Assembly: GCA_964590945.1 (NCBI GenBank)
Contig: CAZPXF010000010.1
Span: 1-34,596, forward strand
DNA: 34,596 nucleotides
DNA from: CAZPXF01 sp964590945
GTDB lineage: Bacteria > Bacillota > Clostridia > Lachnospirales > Lachnospiraceae
Reading direction: 5' to 3'
Each line of letters starts with the position of its first letter. Positions within the stretch are counted from its first letter, which is position 1. The translations under genes were made by a program, and so were the position numbers. The notes below the pieces were generated by a model. That model worked only from the letters and a program-made list of their open reading frames with translations. It searched no databases and was not told the DNA's origin. Positions 8,127-15,681 of the stretch are shown here, in pieces.

Positions 8127-8975
8127 TCAGTTTGCCGGGCTTTGGTACATCTTCCGGTATTGCCCCGGCGATACGCCTTCCCTCCGCGTGAATATATTGA
8201 TCAGGCTGCTGGATGAGGAGTAGCCGACCTCATAGGCAATCTCCTCCACGGATCTGGATGTACGGGCAAGAAGGATCTTTGCCTGTTCCAGTTTCGTATT
8301 GATGACAAATTCCATCGGCGAGAATCCGGTTTCCTGCTTAAAACGGTGAGCAAAGTAATAGGTGCTCAGGTTCACTTCGTTTGCCAGCGCTTCCAGAGAG
8401 ATACTTTCTGCCATATTGGAACGAATGTAGCGGATTGCATGTTCCACTGGACTGTCCTTTTCATATTGGTGTCTGTCCGGCATCAAGAGGTATTCAAATA
8501 TATGGTAAATGCGCATGGAGCTTTGGAACATCGTTTCGATGCCATCCTCCTGATAGAACCGCACCATGTTATACAGGAGATTTCCAATCATGATATTATT
8601 TCCCCTGCGGATCAGAGAACCCTCCTGTTCCAAAATGTGCTGGCATATTTCGTGGGCGTTGGAGCCGTCAAAATGCATATAGACAAATTCCAGTCCGTCG
8701 TATGCGTGATAGTAATGCGGCTCTGCACAGTCAAGAAGCACAACATCTCCTTTCACCGCATCAAAAACCATATCACGATATTCAAAATGAAAGGTTCCCT
8801 CACGTATGTATACAATAAGAAGCGGCGGGAAGCTTTTTCTTTTCATATAATAATTCCTTGTACAGTAATAGTGTCCGCACCATGTCGGATAGAAATAGAG
8901 TTTCTTTGCCAGATCTGACGGGGTGAACGAAAAACAGACAGATTTGGACAGAACTCCGGTATCAACACTCTTCAA
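8127..8975 (-). CDS. AraC family transcriptional regulator
   Basis: A 282-residue protein with an N-terminal cupin-type sensor (FPPLLIVYIREGTFHFEY, then the GDVVLLDCAEPHYYHA segment) and a C-terminal pair of helix-turn-helices (SLEALANEVNLSTYYFAHRFK and VEEIAYEVGYSSSSSLINIF). I chose the TTG at 8973-8975 because GGGAGGAA lies 5 bases upstream; the frame is open 16 codons further, also from a TTG, but without a binding site and with an atypical hydrophobic leader. It is transcribed divergently from the Gfo/Idh dehydrogenase operon, the usual arrangement for a regulator that activates its neighbour on sugar binding. It is not obviously part of the LacI regulon, since no GCACGC word lies in the divergent promoter region. 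Confidence 0.88.
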   Translation of the reverse strand: MKSVDTGVLSKSVCFSFTPSDLAKKLYFYPTWCGHYYCTRNYYMKRKSFPPLLIVYIREGTFHFEYRDMVFDAVKGDVVLLDCAEPHYYHAYDGLEFVYMHFDGSNAHEICQHILEQEGSLIRRGNNIMIGNLLYNMVRFYQEDGIETMFQSSMRIYHIFEYLLMPDRHQYEKDSPVEHAIRYIRSNMAESISLEALANEVNLSTYYFAHRFKQETGFSPMEFVINTKLEQAKILLARTSRSVEEIAYEVGYSSSSSLINIFTRREGVSPGQYRKMYQSPAN

Positions 8976-9032
8976 AACGATTCCTCCCAAAATATAAAGC
9001 AAGATTAATGAATTTTTTGACAATCTACATCA

Positions 9033-9061
9033 TTTACTACAGGAATATTTTAACATATAAT
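9033..9061 (+). promoter_or_regulatory. Promoter of the AraC-linked dehydrogenase operon
   Basis: A perfect -10 TATAAT (9056-9061) lies 17 bases from a weak -35 TTTACT (9033-9038). A good -10 with a poor -35 fits activator dependence. The 5' leader to 9190 is about 120 bases and holds no recognised element. Confidence 0.5.
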
Positions 9062-9075
9062 GTAATTACGGTAAA
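9047..9075 (-). promoter_or_regulatory. Promoter of the araC-type gene
   Basis: On the reverse strand TTTACC (9070-9075), a 17-base spacer and TAAAAT (9047-9052). It overlaps the forward promoter, so the two transcription units compete for the same stretch. Confidence 0.45.
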
Positions 9076-9189
9076 GGAAGAAAACAAAAGAAATCAAAGG
9101 GCGCGCGTGATGTCTGGAGTGGGCTTCCTGTTAAAAAACATACAAGGTGAATAAAAAGCAAAAACAAGAAAGAAAAGGAGAAAATAGTT

Positions 9190-10386
9190 ATGCATATCGG
9201 AGAAAAAAAGATTGAGAGACCACTTCGTTGGGGCATGGTAGGCGGAGGCCGCACAAGTAATGTAGGTTACAAGCATCGTCTTGGAGCGCTCAGAGACAAC
9301 ACAGCTTTCCAGATGGTATGCGGCGCATTTGATCTGGACGCGGAGAGATGCGTAGAATTTGGAAAGAATCTTGGAGTTGACCCGGAGCGTCTCTATCCTG
9401 ACTACAAGACAATGTTTGCAGAGGAGGCAAAACGTGAAGATGGAATAGAGGTCGTTGATATCGCAACTCCAAATTTCCAGCACTATGAAGTAACAAAAGC
9501 AGCATTGGAAGCAGGACTTCATGTTATCTGTGAAAAGCCGTTGTTTTTCGAGGTGGAGCAGGGACTTGAGATTCAGAATCTGGCAAAGGAGAAAGGCAGG
9601 CTGGTTTGTGTTACATACGGATTTTCCGGTTCGCAGCTGCTCCTTCAGATGCGCCATATGGTAAAAGAAGGAATGCTTGGAAGGATTAACATGGTCGATC
9701 TGAAATATACACACGGATATGGATGTGATCCTGCAGGAGATGTTCAGTCAGAAGGACAGAAATGGCGTGTAGATCCATCAAAGGTTGGGAAAGCGTTCGT
9801 CCTTGGCGATCTGTCCACACATACATTCTATGAATCCCAGCTTGCTACAAATGACATGAAGCTTAAGCAGGTACTTTGTGACCGCCAGGCATTTGTAGGC
9901 TCCCGTTACCCGCTGGAGGATAACGCATATGTACTTATGCGCTATGAGAACGGAGCAGTCGGACGGATGTGGTGCTCCTGTGTAGATGCAGGTACACCGG
10001 AGACGCAGACGATTCGTATCGTTGGATCAAAGGCATCCCTTGAGTGGCATGATGCCCAGCCGAATCACCTGTACTATCAGGAGCAGGGCAAGCCAGCACA
10101 GCTTCTGATCCGTGGAAACGACTACCTCTGTGATGAGTGTAATGCAGATGAAAGCCTTGGCGCAACCCACGTGGAAGGTTTAAGTGAGTCATGGGCCAAC
10201 ATTTATCTGAAATTTGCAGTTGCCATCGACGCTAAGAACCGGGGAGATGAAGAGACGCTGAGAAACCTTGTATATCCGGATCTGGCACATGGTATCGATG
10301 GCATCCGCTGGATCAATGCCTGCGCCAAATCCGCAGACAAAGGTGGAGTATGGGTGGACTTTGAGCAGGAATTGGAAGGCAAATAG
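9190..10386 (+). CDS. Gfo/Idh/MocA family oxidoreductase
   Basis: A 398-residue NAD(P)-dependent dehydrogenase. The Rossmann motif is GMVGGGRTSNVG (15-26) rather than the classic GxGxxG of inositol dehydrogenases; the conserved CEKP lies at 114-117. The GMVGGG...G..HR pattern belongs to the Gfo/Idh branch that includes enzymes oxidising the C3 hydroxyl of glycosides and anhydrosugars, as far as I recognise it. It is the first gene of an operon with two TIM-barrel isomerases and a GPH symporter, divergent from an AraC regulator. Oxidation of a polyol, inositol isomer or glycoside to a keto product is the likely first step (inference). AAAGGAG precedes the start. Confidence 0.85.
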   Translation: MHIGEKKIERPLRWGMVGGGRTSNVGYKHRLGALRDNTAFQMVCGAFDLDAERCVEFGKNLGVDPERLYPDYKTMFAEEAKREDGIEVVDIATPNFQHYEVTKAALEAGLHVICEKPLFFEVEQGLEIQNLAKEKGRLVCVTYGFSGSQLLLQMRHMVKEGMLGRINMVDLKYTHGYGCDPAGDVQSEGQKWRVDPSKVGKAFVLGDLSTHTFYESQLATNDMKLKQVLCDRQAFVGSRYPLEDNAYVLMRYENGAVGRMWCSCVDAGTPETQTIRIVGSKASLEWHDAQPNHLYYQEQGKPAQLLIRGNDYLCDECNADESLGATHVEGLSESWANIYLKFAVAIDAKNRGDEETLRNLVYPDLAHGIDGIRWINACAKSADKGGVWVDFEQELEGK

Positions 10387-10416
10387 AAGGCAAAGCCAGA
10401 AAGAGGAGGAAATACT

Positions 10417-11355
10417 ATGCAGTTAGCAATTTGTACAGACGTATTTGCAGATTTATCATATACAGATATGCTTGATAAGGTGAAATCACTGGGAATCGAC
10501 GCCGTAGAGATGACAGCCGGAGGCTGGGGCGCACGGAAACACTGTAATACCGCAGAATTACTTGCGGATGAAAATAAGCTTGCAGCTTTTCAGGAGGAGC
10601 TTACAAAGAGAGGGATGCGTATTTCCGCGCTGAACACTTCCTGTAATCCTCTTTGGCCATCCAGTACGGGCGAGGAATATAAGGAGTCCATGTATGCGTG
10701 TGCAGAACTGGCCGGAAAGCTTGGCGTGAAGAAGATCGTTGCAATGGCAGGACTTCCGGCCGGCAATGAGACAGATACAACTCCAAACTGGATCACGTCC
10801 ACCGTATCATGGCCGGATTTTATGGCTCCGGCATACGAATACCAGTGGAAGGTGACGATCGAATTCTGGAAGGAATTTGCAGATCACTGCAGGAAATGCG
10901 GCGTGGAGAAGATCGCTATCGAGGAGTTTCCTGGAACTATGGTATGGTCAGCAGAGACAATGCTCAAGCTTCGTAATGCGACAGATCCGATGATCGGGAT
11001 CAACCTTGACCCATCCCACATGATGATTCTTGGAGCAGATCCGATTGCGGCAGCAAGAGCGCTGAAAGGATGTATCTTTCATGTACATGGCAAGGATGCA
11101 CGCATTGAGAGAGGTCTTGCAGATGTAAATGGGATTCTTGAGCCAAAACCGGTGACGGAATCTGCGGACAGAGTATGGAACTATGTGGCAGTAGGCTGCG
11201 GAAAAGACCTGCAGTGGTGGAAAGAATTTTTCTCTGTACTCAGTATGATGGGATATGACGGAGACGTATCACTGGAGATGGAGGATCTCACGATGTCTGT
11301 GGAAGCGGGCGTCAATACTTCAATTGATGCATTGAACCAGACAATCAGCAAATAA
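10417..11355 (+). CDS. Sugar phosphate isomerase/epimerase family TIM-barrel protein
   Basis: A 312-residue xylose-isomerase-like barrel (AP endonuclease 2 family fold). Candidate metal ligands are seen in order: the Glu of IAIEEFPG, the Asp and His of INLDPSHM, the His of IFHVHGKD and the Glu of VSLEMED. Relatives beside Gfo/Idh dehydrogenases act as isomerases, dehydratases or lyases on keto-sugars, including the metal subunit of C-glycoside cleaving enzymes. It is not a close match to the IolE or IolI encoded later in this window. The GAGGAGG site and the 30-base gap from the dehydrogenase show co-translation. Its specific substrate is not deducible. Confidence 0.82.
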   Translation: MQLAICTDVFADLSYTDMLDKVKSLGIDAVEMTAGGWGARKHCNTAELLADENKLAAFQEELTKRGMRISALNTSCNPLWPSSTGEEYKESMYACAELAGKLGVKKIVAMAGLPAGNETDTTPNWITSTVSWPDFMAPAYEYQWKVTIEFWKEFADHCRKCGVEKIAIEEFPGTMVWSAETMLKLRNATDPMIGINLDPSHMMILGADPIAAARALKGCIFHVHGKDARIERGLADVNGILEPKPVTESADRVWNYVAVGCGKDLQWWKEFFSVLSMMGYDGDVSLEMEDLTMSVEAGVNTSIDALNQTISK

Positions 11356-11424
11356 GTATTGAGACAGCGGCAACGAAAAGAAACCGCCATCAGAGTTTCC
11401 TTTCGCATACCTGGCAACATAAAA

Positions 11425-11464
11425 CAGGCATACGACAGCGGCAGGCGCCGTATGTCTGTTTTTT
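11425..11464 (+). terminator. Terminator-like hairpin inside the AraC-linked operon
   Basis: CAGGCATACG (11425-11434) pairs with CGTATGTCTG (11449-11458, one G-U) and is followed by six T. It lies in the 157-base gap between the two TIM-barrel genes. No competing promoter with a usable start was found downstream, so it may be a leaky terminator that lowers expression of the last two genes. Confidence 0.65.
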
Positions 11465-11512
11465 GTACCTTAATTTGAGTTCATAATGTATAATAGCAAG
11501 GAGGATATAAGT

Positions 11513-12430
11513 TTGAAAATAGCATTTGATGTAGATGTATTGGCAAAGCAGCAGATGGATATTAACCGTATGGTGCATCAGGTTGCAGACTGGGGATATA
11601 AGTATATTGAGCAGTCTCCGCATCCGAGAATTAATCCATTTTATAAACATCCGCTTTTTTCCAGAGAGTGCGAGGCGGAATATAGAAAAGCGCTGCGTGA
11701 AACAGGGGTTGAGATATCATCCTTTATCGTAGTATACCGCTGGTCAGGTCCAGGTGAGGAGCAGAGAAGATTTGCGGTGGAGAACTGGAAGAGAATGATC
11801 GAGATCGCGGTGGATATGGGAGTTCCTGTGATCAATACGGAGCTTTCCGGAGACCCGAACCAGAAGGAGATCTGCAATGGTATGTGGTACAGATCGATGG
11901 AGGAGTTGCTTCCGATCATTGAGAAGGAGGGCCTGCGTGTAGAGATCCAGTCCCATCCGTATGATTTTTGCGAGCTGAACAATGAGACGTGTGATATGGT
12001 CAAATCCTTCCGTTCCAAAAATCTGGGATACGTATATTCCTCTCCGCATGGATTCTTCTATGATGAAGGAAAAGGAGATGTGCGCTCCATGCTCCGTTAT
12101 GCAGGTGACGAACTGACACATGTATTGTTCGCGGACACATTTAATCAGACATTGGATTGCAGATATATTGCCAATCCGCCATGGCTGAATGCGCGTGGGA
12201 AATCTGACGTGACGATCCATCAACATTTAGCTATGGGAGAGGGAGATGTGGATTTTGACGGAATATTTGAGACACTCAGAGAAATGGATTTTGCAAATAA
12301 ACAAATGAGAGTAGACGCTCCGAAGGTGGGAGGAGACAATATCGCATGTGTTTCCATGTTCGGATTTCCGGAAAAGATGGATAAGCAGGCACCGGAGGCA
12401 AGGGAACGAATCGAGAGAGAGCTTTTATAG
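11513..12430 (+). CDS. IolH-like TIM-barrel sugar isomerase/epimerase, copy 1
   Basis: A 305-residue protein of the xylose-isomerase-like barrel superfamily. The start is the TTG at 11513: AAGGAGG lies 8 bases upstream, and the protein then aligns from its first residue (KIAFDVDVLAKQ) with the paralogue at 32203. By eye the two agree at about four of five positions, for example GYKYIEQSPHPRINPFYKHP and FCELNNETCDMVKS. This copy has about five extra residues (DAPKV) near residue 275. Likely metal ligands include the Glu in EIQSHP and the His residues of SPHGFFYD. The reaction is unproven. A GPH symporter gene follows 22 bases later, the same pairing as for copy 2. Confidence 0.85.
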   Translation: MKIAFDVDVLAKQQMDINRMVHQVADWGYKYIEQSPHPRINPFYKHPLFSRECEAEYRKALRETGVEISSFIVVYRWSGPGEEQRRFAVENWKRMIEIAVDMGVPVINTELSGDPNQKEICNGMWYRSMEELLPIIEKEGLRVEIQSHPYDFCELNNETCDMVKSFRSKNLGYVYSSPHGFFYDEGKGDVRSMLRYAGDELTHVLFADTFNQTLDCRYIANPPWLNARGKSDVTIHQHLAMGEGDVDFDGIFETLREMDFANKQMRVDAPKVGGDNIACVSMFGFPEKMDKQAPEARERIERELL

Positions 12431-12452
12431 TACGAAAGAAAGGAAGAGGATT

Positions 12453-13850
12453 ATGGAACAGTTGAAAAAGGGGGCGGCAGGCAAAGGTGCAGATCGTATC
12501 GGCTGGGGAGTAAGATTCGCATATGGCTGCGGAGATACGGCGTGTAACGTTGTGTTTGGTATGATCAGTACGCTTTTGACATTATTTTATACAGACTATG
12601 TGGGAATCAGCGCGGCATCGGTCGGCCTTGTTATGCTGCTTTCACGCTGCTTCGACGGAGTTTCCGATGCGATCATGGGAGTGATCGTGGAAAAGACAGA
12701 TTCCAAATGGGGCAAATCAAGACCGTGGGTGCTCTGGATGAGCGTACCATACGCAGTATCGGCGGTTCTGCTCTTTACAGTGCCACACACAACGGAATTT
12801 ATTCAGATTTTATACATGTTTGTAACCTATAATTTCTGTACGACAGTGTGCTATACGGCAATCAATCTTCCATACAGCAGCCTGTCCGCAATGATGACAA
12901 GAGAGTCGTCGGAAAGAGATATGCTGAGTATCGTTCGGATGGGTCTCTCCCCGTTTGGAAGGATTCTGGCGGTTACATGTACAATGCCGGTGGTAAAAAT
13001 ATTCGGCGACGATCAGGCGGCATGGGCGAAGACGATGGGCGTATGGGCGGCAATCGCACTGGCGCTTTTGATCATTTGTTTTTTGAAATGCGAAGAGACG
13101 GTGGAGATCGAGGCAAAGAAAAAACAGGCAAAGATTCCGCTTGGGAAGTCTCTGAAAGCTCTGGTGTGCAATCAGTATTTCTGGGCGGCGGTCATCCTGT
13201 GGACGATGCAGAATGCGATCTACTGTGTGACTGGGACGATTCTGCCGTACTACTGTAAATATGTATTTGGAAATGATACGTGGATGTACAGTACACTGTA
13301 TCTGACGGAGACATTGATCATCGTGGCGGTTACATTTTGCTCTCCAATTCTTTTGACAAGATTTGGAAAGAGAAATATGTCCCTGGCGGGAATCATCCTT
13401 GCGCTGGCTGGGCAGCTTCTGTTCTGTATGAATCCGTACAGCTTCCGGTGGATGCTCATGAGCTGTATCATCCGGGGAATCGGTCTGGCGCCGATGAACT
13501 CGGTAGTATTCGGCATCATCGGCGATGTTGTGGAGTTTGGACAGTGGAAGACACACATCCGACAGGAAAGCCTGATCTTTGCGGGCGGCTCTGTGGGGCA
13601 GAAGCTTGGAGCGGGTCTTACATCAGCGGTCATAACCGGATTTTTATCCCTGGCCGGATATGTCAGCTCCACATCGGGGTCGGTCGTCCAGCCGGAAAGC
13701 GCGGTCAACATGATCATCAACTTATATAAATTCGGGCCGATGGTAATCTGGATCGTTCTGATCGTTACATTGAGTTTATATCGTCTGGATAAAAAGTATC
13801 CTGCGATCATTGCAGAGCTGAAAGAAAGAGAAGCAAGAGGAGAATTATAA
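12453..13850 (+). CDS. GPH family (glycoside-pentoside-hexuronide) cation symporter
   Basis: The protein has 465 residues and about 12 membrane segments. GPH hallmarks are YGCGDTACNVVF near the N-terminus, LFYTDYVGISAASVG, then DGVSDAIMGVIVEKTDSKWGK, and in the second half GIIGDVVEFGQWKTHIR. It should import a sugar, glycoside or polyol with Na+ or H+. The start at 12453 has AAAGGAAGAGG before it; the frame is open 35 codons upstream inside the preceding gene. It is the last gene of the AraC-linked operon and is followed by a strong terminator. It resembles the transporter at 33133 in family but is clearly divergent from it. Confidence 0.9.
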   Translation: MEQLKKGAAGKGADRIGWGVRFAYGCGDTACNVVFGMISTLLTLFYTDYVGISAASVGLVMLLSRCFDGVSDAIMGVIVEKTDSKWGKSRPWVLWMSVPYAVSAVLLFTVPHTTEFIQILYMFVTYNFCTTVCYTAINLPYSSLSAMMTRESSERDMLSIVRMGLSPFGRILAVTCTMPVVKIFGDDQAAWAKTMGVWAAIALALLIICFLKCEETVEIEAKKKQAKIPLGKSLKALVCNQYFWAAVILWTMQNAIYCVTGTILPYYCKYVFGNDTWMYSTLYLTETLIIVAVTFCSPILLTRFGKRNMSLAGIILALAGQLLFCMNPYSFRWMLMSCIIRGIGLAPMNSVVFGIIGDVVEFGQWKTHIRQESLIFAGGSVGQKLGAGLTSAVITGFLSLAGYVSSTSGSVVQPESAVNMIINLYKFGPMVIWIVLIVTLSLYRLDKKYPAIIAELKEREARGEL

Positions 13851-13856
13851 AAATAT

Positions 13857-13893
13857 GCGGAATGCGGCGATAGTGTCGTGTTCCGCTTTTTTT
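13857..13893 (+). terminator. Rho-independent terminator
   Basis: GCGGAA (13857-13862) pairs with TTCCGC (13881-13886), with further inner pairing, followed by seven T (13887-13893). It ends the AraC-linked operon. Confidence 0.85.
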
Positions 13894-13945
13894 ATTGCCG
13901 GATATGCGAAAGGAAGCTCCGGTGGACGTTCCTTTTCTGAGAGAA

Positions 13946-14106
13946 TATGAACAAATGTGCATAGCGTGAAAATATGATTATGAACAAATGTGCAACAAAT
14001 GAGAAAATGATGAATTATAAATCCGGATGTGTTACTATACAATCACAGCAAGAAAGACCTGATTGGATAATCAACAAAGTATGCAAATCCCGGGATTAAT
14101 ATTTGC
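13946..14106 (+). promoter_or_regulatory. Control region of the FGGY kinase operon with twin SorC-type operators
   Basis: TATGAACAAATGTGCA occurs exactly twice (13946-13961 and 13979-13994), 33 bp apart, which is three helical turns. TGAACA is the half-site known for SorC/DeoR(Bacillus)-type regulators, and such a gene (19477) ends this locus. A -10 TACAAT (14038-14043) with a poor -35 TTATAA (14015-14020) would place the repeats near -62 and -95, consistent with activation. Further down are the palindrome AATCCCGGGATT (14086-14097) and flanking GCAAAT/ATTTGC (14083-14088, 14101-14106) in the probable leader. No gene lies in the 311-base gap. Confidence 0.6.
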
Positions 14107-14161
14107 AGATGACAACAAATGGGAATTTCTGAAAAATTTAAAGAAAAGGAGAGCCTGACAT

Positions 14162-15661
14162 ATGAATATTTTAGTGTTGGATGTTGGTACATCAAGCATG
14201 AGGGGTGTGCTGCTTACACATGATGGAGCAGAGCTGACGGTAAAACAGTATTTTTATAATGTCTCGTACATGGGAAACAGTTGGGTGGAGCAGAATCCTT
14301 CGGACTGGGAAAATGCATTATACGATATTATGAAAGATGTTTCCGCAGAGGCAGAGAAAAATGACTGGCGTATCGATGCGGTTACGATGACCTCCCAGAG
14401 ATCCTCGGTTATTCCGGTAGATAAGTCCATGCGTCCGTTGTGCAATGCGATTATGTGGCAGGATAAGAGGACAAACGGAATCTGCGAGGCGTTAAATTCC
14501 AAGAACAAAAAGATATTTTCACTGTGCGGTTCCAGGGTAAATCCGGTATTTTCCGCCAGCAAGATGACATGGATCAGAGAGCAGAGACCGGAGATCTATC
14601 AAAAAACATATAAGTTCATGGTAATTCCGGATTATCTCAATTATCTGATGACAGGAAATATGTGTACGGATTATACATATGGAAGCCGTTCACATCTGAT
14701 GAATCTTTACACACATGAATGGGATCCTGAGCTTTTGGATATCTTTCGGGTTGAAAGAGAAAAGCTCTGCGATCTGATAGAGCCGGGGAGCATTTGCGGA
14801 ACAATAACAAAAGAATTCTCGGAATTGACCGGATGCCCGGAAGGGATTCCTGTCATTACGGCAGGCGGAGACCAGCAGTGCGGCGCTATCGGACAGGGAG
14901 TTGTGAAAAAAGGAGTGTTATCCGTCACAGCGGGGACAGGAGGTTTCCTGATCACGGCGACAGACGAGGTTCCGGAGAATCTGGAACAGGATGTAATCTG
15001 TAATTGTTCTTCCATAAAAGGGCAGTATATTCTGGAATCCAGTGTTCTGACCTGCTGTTCTGCATTCGACTGGTTCCGGAAGGAATTCTATCCGGATCAG
15101 TCCTATGACATGGTAAATGCAGAGGTGGCGTCATCGCCTGTCGGTTCCAACGGATGTCTGTGCCTGCCGTATTTTCAGGGCAGGTCTACGCCGGACTGGA
15201 ACAATATGGCGAAGGGCATATTTGCAAATGTGACGCTTGGAACAACAAAGGCGGATATGCTGAGGAGCCTTCTGGAAGGAATCTGCTATGAGATAGGAAA
15301 TGGAATTGATACGATGAGAAAGTATCTGGATATTTCAGATATCTATGTCAACGGCGGACTGACCAACAGTGAAGCATTTAATCAGATTCAGTGCAACGTA
15401 TATGGAAGCAAGATCATCCGCCGCGGAAAGGCAGATGCAACTGCAAGAGGAGCGTTGATGATCGCGGCAAAGACACTGGGCGCTTATGATTCTATGGAGG
15501 AGGCGTTCAAAGAGATTGGACAGGGAACTGAGGTAAAGGTTTTCCTGCCGCAGGAGGAGTATGCACTGGATTACGAGAAATACAGAGCACAGATGAATCG
15601 TCTGTATAAGAAGATATGGGGAGGTTTGCTCAAGGACGGAGAGTTTGAGTTTTATGTTTAA
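14162..15661 (+). CDS. FGGY family carbohydrate kinase
   Basis: A 499-residue ATP-dependent sugar kinase. It shows LDVGTSSMRG (6-15), TSQRSSVIPVD (77-87), MWQDKRT (98-104), DYTYGSRSHLMN (170-181), the catalytic AGGDQQCGAIG (Asp237), SVTAGTGGFL (254-263) and VNGGLTNSEAFNQ near the C-terminus. TSQR replaces the QMHG of xylulokinase, so the substrate is different; gluconate-, erythritol- or L-xylulose-kinase-like activities are possible but not resolved. It is the first gene of a unit with a GntP permease, a propeller protein and a UlaG-type lactonase, so it probably phosphorylates an acid or lactone entering through GntP (inference). AAAGGAGAG precedes the ATG. Confidence 0.88.
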   Translation: MNILVLDVGTSSMRGVLLTHDGAELTVKQYFYNVSYMGNSWVEQNPSDWENALYDIMKDVSAEAEKNDWRIDAVTMTSQRSSVIPVDKSMRPLCNAIMWQDKRTNGICEALNSKNKKIFSLCGSRVNPVFSASKMTWIREQRPEIYQKTYKFMVIPDYLNYLMTGNMCTDYTYGSRSHLMNLYTHEWDPELLDIFRVEREKLCDLIEPGSICGTITKEFSELTGCPEGIPVITAGGDQQCGAIGQGVVKKGVLSVTAGTGGFLITATDEVPENLEQDVICNCSSIKGQYILESSVLTCCSAFDWFRKEFYPDQSYDMVNAEVASSPVGSNGCLCLPYFQGRSTPDWNNMAKGIFANVTLGTTKADMLRSLLEGICYEIGNGIDTMRKYLDISDIYVNGGLTNSEAFNQIQCNVYGSKIIRRGKADATARGALMIAAKTLGAYDSMEEAFKEIGQGTEVKVFLPQEEYALDYEKYRAQMNRLYKKIWGGLLKDGEFEFYV

Positions 15662-15681
15662 CATTAAGGAGGAGTTTTTTT

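Noticed and set aside
9017..9022. TTGACA upstream of the Gfo/Idh operon as its -35
   Set aside because: No -10 lies 16-18 bases downstream; the only TATAAT is 33 bases away, so TTTACT at 9033 fits better.
11489..11494. A perfect TATAAT before the IolH-like copy 1 gene
   Set aside because: A start about seven bases downstream would fall inside the AAGGAGG ribosome binding site, and no -35 lies at the right distance.
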